Origin: Chitinophaga varians
GTDB lineage: Bacteria; Bacteroidota; Bacteroidia; Chitinophagales; Chitinophagaceae
Length of the DNA: 64,000 nt
Assembly (NCBI RefSeq): GCF_012641275.1
Contig: NZ_JABAIA010000002.1
Span: forward strand, 1,302,001-1,366,000
Reading direction: 5' to 3'
Numbering within the stretch: the first letter of the stretch is position 1; each line of letters starts with the position of its first letter. Position numbers and translations under genes: made by a program. The notes under the pieces were generated by a model, which had not been told where the DNA came from, did no database searches, and worked only from the letters and a program-made list of their open reading frames with translations. Below, in pieces: positions 27,811 to 35,330 of the stretch.

Positions 27811-29451
27811 ATGCCTGCTACTGATTTTACGAAAGAACTTGCGGCCCTGATTAAAGCGCGCTTTCCTATCATCTATGTTGTTACCTGGGAAGAGAAGCGA
27901 TTTGTTGACACCGTAAAAACAATGTTACAGGACACCGCCCTGTTTAGTAAACCCAGACCGGTATGGGAATGGACCGTCGTGGATGGTTATGTCAAAAACA
28001 ACAGGCCTGAAAAAGGGGATGTGAAAACACCCATGCGGGCGTTGGAGTTTGCAGATGAACTGGAGGAAGACGGCGTGCTCATTCTGAAAGACATGTACGC
28101 ACAACTGGCCAGTCCCAACTGTGAGCAGAATATTATCCGTAAGTTAAAAGACCTGGTTTGGCGCATTAAAGAAGGCGACTGGCTGAAGACGGTCATCATC
28201 ACCGGTCATGATAAATTTATTCCTGATGCGCTGCAGAAAGAGATACTGATCAAAGAGTTCGCGCTCCCAACGGCAGACGAGATCCAGCAGGTATTGCTCA
28301 ACCTGGTGGAGCAGAACAGACAGAACCAACGCCTGCGTTTCGACCTGAATGCCAACAATGCAGTGGCCCGCCTATGTGAGGCGGCCTGCGGACTTACCCT
28401 CAATGAAGCGGAAAATGCCTTTGCCTTGTCCATGGTGAATGACGGAATATTGGATGTGCATGATATCAGCACCATCGCGGAAGAAAAGAAGCAGATCATT
28501 CACCGCAACGGCCTTCTGGAATTCAGTATGCCCAAACTGAAGATGGGAGACATCGGCGGATTGGAGAACCTGAAGAAGTGGCTGGAAAAACGCGCTGACA
28601 GCTGGTCTGAGCAAGCCCGGAAATATAATATCCCGGCGCCCCGCGGTGTCCTGATCACCGGTTTGCCTGGCTGTGGTAAAAGTTTAACGGCAAAAACCGT
28701 CAGCACCTCCTGGAACGTGCCCCTGCTGAGACTGGACATGGGCGCAGTATTCAGCGGCCTCGTCGGCAGCAGTGAGCGTAACATGCGCACGGTCATTCAA
28801 ACGGCAGAATCAATGGCGCCCTGTGTGCTGTGGATCGATGAGATAGAAAAGGCTTTTTCAGGCATAGGCTCCTCCGGTGACAGCGGTACGGCTACCCGCC
28901 TGTTCGGAACTTTCCTCACCTGGATGCAGGAGAAAGAGAAGTTTGTGTTTGTGGTGGCTACCGCCAATAATATCGATTTCCTGCCACCGGAGCTGATGCG
29001 TAAAGGCCGTTTTGATGAGATATTTTTTGTTGATCTTCCCACCAGGGCAGAAAGAAAAATCATTATAGATATCCACTTAAAAAAACGGCTGACACATCCT
29101 GAAGTACTGGGTGACCTGAAACTGGATGACAATTTCATCGATCCCCTGGTAGAAAGAACAGAAGGTTTTACGGGAGCAGAAATTGAACAGGTGGTGATCA
29201 GTGGCTTGTTTGAAGCATTCTCTGAAAACAGGGCCATCACCATGGACGATTTTATTACCGCCATCGAAAATACTGTTCCGCTGGTGGTCACCCAATCGGA
29301 GAAGATCCGAGCCATCAGGGAATGGGCGAATGTCCGGGCGGTATCCGCTACTTCTGTCAGCCATAAAATACCTAATGCCCCGGCGGTGAACAATGATCCT
29401 GAAAAGCCGGATGAAGAGGCTTCGCGAGGCGGCCGCAGCATAGAATTCTAA
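27811..29451 (+). CDS. Ycf46-like AAA+ ATPase
   Basis: 546 residues. N-terminal ~240 residues are typical of Ycf46-like proteins (ELAALIKARFPIIYVVTWEE at the start). The AAA+ core has Walker A GLPGCGKS at 284-291, Walker B VLWIDE with Asp343/Glu344, a sensor-1 ATANNIDFLPPELMRKGRFDE region and a C-terminal helical lid (EGFTGAEIEQVVISGLFEAF). It lacks a protease domain, so it is a remodelling ATPase, not FtsH. It opens a five-gene operon, 11 bases ahead of the DUF1257-like gene. The C-terminus ends RGGRSIEF, matching the tail of the fourth gene's product. Substrate unknown. Confidence 0.92.
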   Translation: MPATDFTKELAALIKARFPIIYVVTWEEKRFVDTVKTMLQDTALFSKPRPVWEWTVVDGYVKNNRPEKGDVKTPMRALEFADELEEDGVLILKDMYAQLASPNCEQNIIRKLKDLVWRIKEGDWLKTVIITGHDKFIPDALQKEILIKEFALPTADEIQQVLLNLVEQNRQNQRLRFDLNANNAVARLCEAACGLTLNEAENAFALSMVNDGILDVHDISTIAEEKKQIIHRNGLLEFSMPKLKMGDIGGLENLKKWLEKRADSWSEQARKYNIPAPRGVLITGLPGCGKSLTAKTVSTSWNVPLLRLDMGAVFSGLVGSSERNMRTVIQTAESMAPCVLWIDEIEKAFSGIGSSGDSGTATRLFGTFLTWMQEKEKFVFVVATANNIDFLPPELMRKGRFDEIFFVDLPTRAERKIIIDIHLKKRLTHPEVLGDLKLDDNFIDPLVERTEGFTGAEIEQVVISGLFEAFSENRAITMDDFITAIENTVPLVVTQSEKIRAIREWANVRAVSATSVSHKIPNAPAVNNDPEKPDEEASRGGRSIEF

Positions 29452-29462
29452 AATTTACAACC

Positions 29463-29897
29463 ATGAGCGTAAGATATGATATAAGACCCCGGATCACATT
29501 GGAGGAAGCCATGCAGAGCCTGGCAGCCCATAGAAAATCAACCTTCTCTGTTCAGACAAAAATGAAGAGTGAAGCGCTGCTCAGGAATACCCTGGCGAAG
29601 TTATATAACGCCACCATCAATGATAGGGACAATGCCCTTGAAACCGGGATATCCGGCCATCAGCTTGTATTCCGGATGAGCAGTACCGGTTTTTACGAAG
29701 TACAGTATTTTAATTCCATGGAAGGAGACGCAGTAAGAACACTGGTGAGAGATATGGAGGCTGAATACAGGGGCATGGTGCAGGACTACGTCTACAATAC
29801 CATAAAAGCAAAGGCGGAAGAAAAAGGACTGGTGTTGGAACAGGAAACTGTTCAGAAGAACCAGTCTATCGTATTAACATTTAATTTGAATGGCTGA
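29463..29897 (+). CDS. DUF1257/Ycf35-like protein
   Basis: 144 residues, no signal or membrane segment. Assignment to DUF1257 (plastid/cyanobacterial Ycf35) rests on the combination of sequence style (YDIRPRITLEEAMQSLAAH, FEVQ-like GFYEVQYFNSMEGD, and a C-terminal QSIVLTFNL strand) and on position between a Ycf46-like ATPase and a DUF2997-like gene, a known genomic association. Its stop codon overlaps the next start by one base (TGATG), so translation is probably coupled. Function unknown. Confidence 0.6.
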   Translation: MSVRYDIRPRITLEEAMQSLAAHRKSTFSVQTKMKSEALLRNTLAKLYNATINDRDNALETGISGHQLVFRMSSTGFYEVQYFNSMEGDAVRTLVRDMEAEYRGMVQDYVYNTIKAKAEEKGLVLEQETVQKNQSIVLTFNLNG

Positions 29898-30109
29898 TGT
29901 CTACCGAAGGCAAACTGATCATCTCAATAGATAAAGACGGAAATGTAACCGCTGAAATAAACGGCGTAAAAGGGCCGTCCTGTAAGGATTACGAAAAACT
30001 GATCGAACAACTCATCGAAGGGAAAATTATTAATGAGACCCTGACGGCCGGGTATTACGAGCAGGAGGTTAAAACAGACGACCGGTCACATCTTTCAAAT
30101 AATCTCTAG
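29897..30109 (+). CDS. DUF2997-like small protein
   Basis: 70 residues. The core LIISIDKDGNVTAEINGV followed by KGPSCKDYEKLIEQL and LTAGYYEQEV matches the DUF2997 pattern: a short beta hairpin, a conserved Gly-x-Ser-Cys, a helix and a terminal Tyr-Tyr. DUF2997 proteins occur next to DUF1257 and AAA+ genes. The conserved Cys could bind a metal or cluster or be a modification site, given the radical-SAM gene downstream (inference). Start codon overlaps the preceding stop; the next gene begins two bases after this stop. Confidence 0.72.
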   Translation: MSTEGKLIISIDKDGNVTAEINGVKGPSCKDYEKLIEQLIEGKIINETLTAGYYEQEVKTDDRSHLSNNL

Positions 30110-30110
30110 T

Positions 30111-31154
30111 ATGTCTTTAAAACGACTATGGGGCGTGTTGCTGGGCGTCATTACCGGTATTGTCCCGTTTATAAACACTGTGGCTGCTATCATCATGGCG
30201 TACAAACTGAAAAAGAAACGCTGGGTGGCCATCTATTGTATTATCTCCGGGGTAACATTGGGGATAATTGTGCTGCTGAACGTTTCCGCTCACAGGGAGA
30301 AGCCCGTCAGGACCGCCTTCCCGGCGGCTTTCGAAAAGAACCTGCAGACAGTGGCCGTGAAACAGGATATAATGATGGATTCCGTTGAAATGGAATCCAA
30401 CCTGCAACAGGTGTTAAAAAATACGGCCGCTGAGCTGATAGAGCAGGACCCCAAAAACAAGCCCTTGCTGGCAGCTGCACAACAGGGCCGGTTAACCGGA
30501 AAAGCCGGGGCGGCTTTTCATCAGTTGAGCCAGTGCCTCTATGGGCATTACCTCAATAAAGTGAAAGCCACCACAGGAAAAGGCAAATATGACCTGACTT
30601 TCGATATGGAGGTGCTGGCAACGGACCATCAGGTGGAAGACTATATCCGGAATTTTATCGGCGAGTACCTGACCGCGCCGCACGGACTTACAGATGATAT
30701 CGCGAGCGGACTGGCGTTGATTGGCTATGTCATCGCCGCCGTCGGATGTATCAGCAATGGTGCTAATTTATTTGCCGGTCCTGCCCGGGCGTCAAACAGT
30801 AATAGCGCCGGCGTTGCTAAAGACACGATGGGCCAGTCATTCAACCGGCAGCCGTCACGGGAACCGGTTGTATCTCCTGCTTCATTTCAGCCGCCACCGT
30901 TGCCACAGGAATCCACCGCGACATTTATAGTAAATGTAAACACCTCAGGGGAAGAGGAGCTGATGCAGCTGCGCGGCATCAACCGGATACTGGCAAAAAC
31001 GATTATTTCAGAGAGAAAGACCGGCGGCAACTTCACGGACATAAATGACCTGAAAAAACGGATGGAGCTTTCTTCCGAACAGGTAGACAGGATCAGGGGC
31101 TACGTAAATTTCGATGCGCCGAAAAGAGGAGGCGGAAGGGTGATTGAATTTTAA
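30111..31154 (+). CDS. Membrane protein with C-terminal helix-hairpin-helix domain
   Basis: 347 residues. Two membrane helices lie at about 8-30 (VLLGVITGIVPFINTVAAII) and 38-58 (WVAIYCIISGVTLGIIVLL). A possible third hydrophobic segment is at 200-220 (GLALIGYVIAAVGCISNG). A proline-rich linker leads to a ComEA-type helix-hairpin-helix domain at about 280-340 (NVNTSGEEELMQLRGINRIL, TGGNFTDINDLKKRM). Such domains bind nucleic acid or protein. The protein ends RGGGRVIEF, nearly the same tail as the AAA+ ATPase of this operon. No family name recognised. Confidence 0.75.
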   Translation: MSLKRLWGVLLGVITGIVPFINTVAAIIMAYKLKKKRWVAIYCIISGVTLGIIVLLNVSAHREKPVRTAFPAAFEKNLQTVAVKQDIMMDSVEMESNLQQVLKNTAAELIEQDPKNKPLLAAAQQGRLTGKAGAAFHQLSQCLYGHYLNKVKATTGKGKYDLTFDMEVLATDHQVEDYIRNFIGEYLTAPHGLTDDIASGLALIGYVIAAVGCISNGANLFAGPARASNSNSAGVAKDTMGQSFNRQPSREPVVSPASFQPPPLPQESTATFIVNVNTSGEEELMQLRGINRILAKTIISERKTGGNFTDINDLKKRMELSSEQVDRIRGYVNFDAPKRGGGRVIEF

Positions 31155-31158
31155 GTTA

Positions 31159-31767
31159 ATGGAACAGCTATATATCAATGCGTTTATACCGGTAACAGCC
31201 GCGGAAGGGCCAGGGCTCCGGGCCTGCCTTTGGGTACAGGGTTGTTCTGTCAGGTGCGAGGACTGTATGGTGCCACATACCTGGGACAAAAACAAGGGGA
31301 AGGCGACAGATCCATCAACCTTACTGCAAATACTCGCCGAAACACCGGACATTGAAGGCCTCACTGTATTAGGCGGTGAGCCCATGGACCAGGCAGCGGC
31401 GCTACTGCCTTTTTTACAAGCGGTAAAAGCATCCGGACTATCGCTGATGTTTTTCAGCGGCTATACGAAAGAAGCCATCCTGGAAAGCGGTTGCCCGCAT
31501 AAAGCGGCTATCATCGCGCTTTGTGATATTTTTGTGGATGGGCCTTACTTAAAGGCCCTGACCAGCTTCGAGCGGCCATGGGTGGGTTCTTCCAATCAGC
31601 GTATCTTTTTTCAGACAGCACGGTATCAGCATTTGGAAAACAAGCTGCATACCATCAAAAATAAAGTCGAAGTGCGTATCGGGGAAGATGGGACTATCGC
31701 CATCAATGGTATGATGCCAAAAGAGAAATTCCTGGAGCTTCGGCATTCATTGAAAAATATACAATAA
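31159..31767 (+). CDS. NrdG-like radical-SAM / 4Fe-4S protein
   Basis: 202 residues from the ATG at 31159, four bases after the preceding stop; a TTG 15 bases upstream is less likely. The radical-SAM Cx3Cx2C motif is C29-SVR-C33-ED-C36 within ACLWVQGCSVRCEDCMVPHTW, close to the GC..C.GC....W pattern of NrdG and pyruvate-formate-lyase activases. GGEPMDQ is the SAM-binding GGE motif. Activases normally install a glycyl radical, but no glycyl-radical enzyme is encoded nearby, so the partner may lie elsewhere or this may modify a protein of its own operon (inference). Confidence 0.85.
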   Translation: MEQLYINAFIPVTAAEGPGLRACLWVQGCSVRCEDCMVPHTWDKNKGKATDPSTLLQILAETPDIEGLTVLGGEPMDQAAALLPFLQAVKASGLSLMFFSGYTKEAILESGCPHKAAIIALCDIFVDGPYLKALTSFERPWVGSSNQRIFFQTARYQHLENKLHTIKNKVEVRIGEDGTIAINGMMPKEKFLELRHSLKNIQ

Positions 31768-32571
31768 ATGGAAGTTCAGTTTTACAAACCGTCCAGTGAG
31801 ATATTAAAGCAATACATGGAAGGCTTTTATTTTATTGATAAAAAAGCTATCTCAGAAGTAATAAAATACTGGACTTTCCCCAATAACTACTGTATTGCTG
31901 CCGTGTATCAGCATACTGATCTGATATTGGAAGAAAATAAAATTGTTGTTGCTGCTTCCCGGCAAAATAACATCGCATCCAGCCTGGTGAGCCGGTATGT
32001 GCGTCCTATTGAGATAATCCAGCATGCCGTTACAGATGAAATAACGATTTATTTCAAACCATTGGGGTTAAATCAATTTGTGGACGACTTACCCGAGATG
32101 TTCAAAGCAGATATTGTCAGCTTCAATCCTTTTGCTGATTACCAGGAAAAAATGGCTGAGATATTCAATACGCGGGGCAGGGATGCCCAAATCAGAAAAC
32201 TGGAAGACTATTGGCTGTCAAAACTGAAATACAACGATTTTTCCCTGGCGGAACAACTCATCGCCGATGTTCAGTCGGACCTGAAAATTAATGACATCGC
32301 AGCAAAGCATAAGATATCGAGGCAATACCTCAACAGGATTTTTATCCAACACATAGGGAAGTCTCCCTCTGAGTTCAGGAAAATACACCGTTTCAGAAAT
32401 GCTATCTCGGAAAAACAGAAATCCGGTAGCCTCACACAGTTGTCGTATCTCGCGCAGTTCTACGACCAGTCTCATTTTATTCGTGATTTCCGGGGCTTCA
32501 CCCATTTTACACCTTCCGACTTCTTTGGCAAAGTAGATACAGGGAAGGAGAACGTGTGGTTCGTTTTTTAG
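31768..32571 (+). CDS. AraC-family transcriptional regulator
   Basis: 267 residues. N-terminal AraC-like ligand region (EVQFYKPSSEILKQYMEGFYF, PIEIIQHAVTDEITIYFKPLG) in the style of DUF6597-type regulators. C-terminal HTH pair with DLKINDIAAKHKISRQYLNRIF and LAQFYDQSHFIRDFRGFTHF. Its ATG follows directly on the TAA of the radical-SAM gene, so it may be cotranscribed and could regulate the operon. That link is inferred only from position. Confidence 0.88.
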   Translation: MEVQFYKPSSEILKQYMEGFYFIDKKAISEVIKYWTFPNNYCIAAVYQHTDLILEENKIVVAASRQNNIASSLVSRYVRPIEIIQHAVTDEITIYFKPLGLNQFVDDLPEMFKADIVSFNPFADYQEKMAEIFNTRGRDAQIRKLEDYWLSKLKYNDFSLAEQLIADVQSDLKINDIAAKHKISRQYLNRIFIQHIGKSPSEFRKIHRFRNAISEKQKSGSLTQLSYLAQFYDQSHFIRDFRGFTHFTPSDFFGKVDTGKENVWFVF

Positions 32572-32577
32572 GTAGTT

Positions 32578-32585
32578 TACATTTG
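32578..32585 (+). promoter_or_regulatory. Candidate -7 box TACATTTG of the DUF5694 gene
   Basis: Exact TAnnTTTG match 53 bases before the ATG, beginning seven bases after the AraC stop codon. There is no clear TTTG at -33. Confidence 0.4.
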
Positions 32586-32637
32586 TACAATTTTAATGAC
32601 TATCATTTCCATTTCTTTGTTCTAAAAAAACAGGATT

Positions 32638-33480
32638 ATGAAGAAGTTGTACATAGCCCTTGCCGTAGCAGTGTTTGCTCTCACCATCAGTGTCCAGGCC
32701 CAGCATCAAAAGGAGGTGCTTTTAGTAGGGGTATTCCATTTTAACAATCCCGGTGCTGATCTGACGAAATTAGAGACGTTTGACGTCATGAGTAAAAAGT
32801 CCCAGCAGGAGCTGGAGCTTATCACTGACCACATCAAAAAATTTAAGCCCACGAAAATATTTGTAGAGTGGGAATACAATGATCAGCTGGGGCTAGATAC
32901 CTTGTACAACCTCTATCTGAAGGATACCTATTTTGATTATGTCCGTCAGAAATTTCCCAAGAATGCTTTTTATGCACAAAATGAGATATTTCAGCTGGGT
33001 TTCAGAGCAGGTAAAAAAGCCGGACTGCCAAAGATACATGCCATAGATTGCCCGATGGACTGGCGTTACGATAGTTTGCAGATAGCCATCAAAAAAGCGG
33101 GACAAACCGATCTCCAGGCTACCATTGATAAACAGATAAAAGAATTCGGTGAGTTGACCAGTGGGCTCATGAAGAAACTGACCCTGACGCAAATGTTGCT
33201 GGAAGAGAATAAGGCAAGCATGCGCAATATCAATCTCGGATTTTACATCACCCTGTTAAACAAAGGCGGTGCTTTGGACGACTTTACCGGGGCGGACGTG
33301 GTGAATGCCTGGTATAGAAGAAACCTGCACATGTATTCCCTGGTGCAGAAACTGACGGAAGCCAATGACGAACGGGTGATGGTGATTGTTGGCGCAGGAC
33401 ATGCGGCCGTGTTCAAGCATTTTATCGATCTGGATGCAAATTACAAGGTGGTGGAATTGGAAGAGGTGTTGAAGAAATAA
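32638..33480 (+). CDS. Secreted DUF5694-like protein
   Basis: 280 residues with a clean signal peptide (MKKLYIALAVAVFALTISVQA). The mature part begins KEVLLVGVFHFNNPGADLTK and ends VMVIVGAGHAAVFKHFID. A GxFHF motif at one end and a GxGH motif at the other recall the TraB/PrgY/Tiki metal-dependent peptidase-like fold, and KIFVEWEYN supplies a conserved Glu. DUF5694 proteins are uncharacterised. Single-gene unit with its own promoter box. Confidence 0.75.
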   Translation: MKKLYIALAVAVFALTISVQAQHQKEVLLVGVFHFNNPGADLTKLETFDVMSKKSQQELELITDHIKKFKPTKIFVEWEYNDQLGLDTLYNLYLKDTYFDYVRQKFPKNAFYAQNEIFQLGFRAGKKAGLPKIHAIDCPMDWRYDSLQIAIKKAGQTDLQATIDKQIKEFGELTSGLMKKLTLTQMLLEENKASMRNINLGFYITLLNKGGALDDFTGADVVNAWYRRNLHMYSLVQKLTEANDERVMVIVGAGHAAVFKHFIDLDANYKVVELEEVLKK

Positions 33481-33533
33481 AAACGAGATGTCCTTTTGTG
33501 GCAGCAGGTTATACCAATACCGGCTGCCGCAGA

Positions 33534-33869
33534 TTATTGCAGGAAATCCCCGTCCACAATCAACAGTTTAACCCCTGACGCTGTCTTGGACCGATGATTG
33601 CTCAGTTCATCGGAAACGACGTAAGTCATACCCTGTTGCAGTACAAATTCTTCCCCACTGTCCATTTCGCTGACAAAACTGCCTTCCAGGCAATGAACGA
33701 TATGTCCTTTTTTGCACCAATGATCAGCCAGGTAGCCGGGTGAGTAGGTCACGATGCGTATACGTAAGCCAGGCAGTTGCAGGGTTTGCCATAAGGCTTC
33801 GCCGGTAGTGCCGGGGTGTGTGGTGGGAGCGATAGTGCTCCAGTCGATGCATTGAAAGGGGTGTTTCAT
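33534..33869 (-). CDS. Small cupin-fold protein (DHCW-motif type)
   Basis: 111 residues. Single cupin barrel: RIVTYSPGYLADHWCKKGHIVHCLEGSF (read in parts) supplies metal-binding His residues in the first motif, and LQQGMTYVVSDELSNHRS the second. The DHWC...GH arrangement fits small single-domain cupins of unknown function. It is convergent with the DUF5694 gene. Confidence 0.8.
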   Translation of the reverse strand: MKHPFQCIDWSTIAPTTHPGTTGEALWQTLQLPGLRIRIVTYSPGYLADHWCKKGHIVHCLEGSFVSEMDSGEEFVLQQGMTYVVSDELSNHRSKTASGVKLLIVDGDFLQ

Positions 33870-33983
33870 GCCGATAAAAATACGAAAGTCTCATTGCATG
33901 GCCAGCGCACCTGGAAAATTAGCCGGTTTCTGTTAATGGCGGTCTTTACGCGAGATTTAGGAGAGGTTGAAACGGTAATAATT

Positions 33984-34024
33984 ATTTACAGATTTTGTAA
34001 ATATTAACAAAATCTGTAAATTTG
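33984..34024 (+). promoter_or_regulatory. Promoter embedded in a 15-bp inverted-repeat operator
   Basis: ATTTACAGATTTTGT (33984-33998) and its exact complement ACAAAATCTGTAAAT (34007-34021) are separated by eight bases. The same stretch holds TTTG (34094-33 position, bases 33994-33997), a 19-base spacer and TAAATTTG (34017-34024), a full Bacteroidota promoter. A protein bound to the repeat would cover both promoter boxes. The likely binder is the HTH protein encoded at 34553. Confidence 0.75.
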
Positions 34025-34053
34025 GAAAGCTATTTAAATAAACCAATTGGTGA

Positions 34054-34545
34054 ATGTATGTAGAAAATAAGCAAACCGGAAAGAAATGTAATGTTAGGGT
34101 TGAGAAGATTGGTAGCAAAGATTTTTCCATAATCAGAAGAAGTAAGAAGTTTGATTTTGATTGGAATAAATATAAATGAGAAGATATATATAAGCTATGC
34201 CTGGATGAGACGGGTGAAATTTTAGGTTTAATGCATGTAATTGATCATCCTGATCCCCGTTACGATGTTTTAGAGATCAATGTAATTGAAGTCAGCAAGG
34301 ATAATCGTGGTGAAAATGGATTTGGGAGAATTGGAGGGTGTTTGCTTGCATATGCTGTGTTATTGTCCCAGGAGTACCATCACGATGGTTATCTGGTTTT
34401 AACTGCAAAAAATAAGAAAGCTTCGCTTTTCCATAGCAAGTACGGGTTTCAGTATATTGGAAAGATAGGGGGTGTTATGGGTGAAAGAATGGTGTCTGAT
34501 ACAGCCAATTCAATCGAACTAGTTAAAGAATATGCGGATAAATAG
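34054..34545 (+). pseudogene. GNAT-family acetyltransferase gene broken by an in-frame TGA
   Basis: From the ATG at 34054, 30 bases after the promoter, the frame reads 41 codons to a TGA at 34177-34179, then continues in the same frame through EDIYKLCLDETGEILGLMHVID to a stop at 34545. The full length would be 163 codons. The second part looks like a GNAT core: LEINVIEVSKDNRG, FGRIGGCLLAYAVLLSQ (acetyl-CoA loop region) and KASLFHSKYGFQYIG. One base change (TGG, CGA or GGA to TGA) would explain the break. The downstream ATG at 34231 could yield a 104-residue fragment lacking the first strands. Overlap and spacing tie it to the HTH gene. Confidence 0.72.
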
Positions 34546-34552
34546 AGATAAT

Positions 34553-35068
34553 ATGGAACCAAAAAATTCCAGGAGAAAAAAAATGTGGACGGATGAGGAC
34601 ATTTCCTTTGAATCCCCGTCTGTCACTGGTGAACAAAGAAATGAAACTTTAGCTGCATTTGGTAAATTTCGTCAGAATACTAAAGGGAAAGTATCAAACG
34701 AAGAGAAATTAAAGTTGCGCTTTTTACAACTGAAGTTTCAAATTAATGAATTTTTAAAGGGCGAGCATTCCGAGTATCGATTTGGTTTCTTTCTCGCGCT
34801 CTATATGAAAAGTCTGGAGTTAAATGGAAAAACTTTTGCGCAGGAAATAAATATTAAGCCATCGCTGCTTAGCCAATTTATACATAATCAAAGAGAACCT
34901 AATGATACAATTCTGATGCGTCTGGAAATTCATTCTAATTATAATTTCCCTGCAGATCTTTGGTATGGGGTCTTAGCCCAACAAAAAGCAATAGAGTTAA
35001 AAAATGACAGGTCCCTTCGTAAGCATGAAGAGGCAATTGTTAAACCCAAAGTCAAGGTGGCTATCTAA
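34553..35068 (+). CDS. HTH (XRE/HigA-like) protein, likely antitoxin or autoregulator
   Basis: 171 residues from the ATG at 34553, seven bases after the GNAT stop. An ATG at 34532 that overlaps the GNAT gene is also possible. A lysine-rich N-terminus is followed by a helix-turn-helix at about 105-150: KTFAQEINIKPSLLSQFIHN, then REPNDTILMRLEIHSNYNFP, in the style of HigA-type DNA-binding proteins. Paired with a GNAT gene and sitting behind a promoter-operator palindrome, it resembles the antitoxin half of a toxin-antitoxin unit. Toxicity of the partner is an inference. The region is AT-rich compared with its neighbours. Confidence 0.65.
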   Translation: MEPKNSRRKKMWTDEDISFESPSVTGEQRNETLAAFGKFRQNTKGKVSNEEKLKLRFLQLKFQINEFLKGEHSEYRFGFFLALYMKSLELNGKTFAQEINIKPSLLSQFIHNQREPNDTILMRLEIHSNYNFPADLWYGVLAQQKAIELKNDRSLRKHEEAIVKPKVKVAI

Positions 35069-35113
35069 GCAACGTTCTCAGTTAAAATCAAAGCTTCATC
35101 GTCAGAAATGAAT

Positions 35114-35154
35114 AAATAACAATGGCATCGTGAAGGCGATGCCATTGTTATTTT
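35114..35154 (+). terminator. Strong terminator after the HTH gene
   Basis: Perfect 17-bp stem AAATAACAATGGCATCG and its complement, six-base loop, then TTTT. Confidence 0.9.
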
Positions 35155-35330
35155 CCCCAAACGCCAGTTTTTGGAATGTGCCCTGTAAGGGAGCTGCGGA
35201 AAGTTACAGCTTGATAATATAACGAAACCTCAAAACATGCATTTCGTCACAGATTTGCCCTGTTCATCCCATCGGAAAAGATGGGCTAACAGGAAATTAT
35301 ACTATTGTGTTGTCTTCTAACACATACATT

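Noticed and set aside
30111..31154. ComEA-type DNA-uptake protein
   Set aside because: Only the helix-hairpin-helix domain fits; two N-terminal membrane helices, a long middle domain and the operon context do not match competence genes.
34177..34179. Selenocysteine at the in-frame TGA of the GNAT gene
   Set aside because: No stem-loop typical of a SECIS element was seen right after the TGA, and GNAT enzymes do not use selenocysteine.
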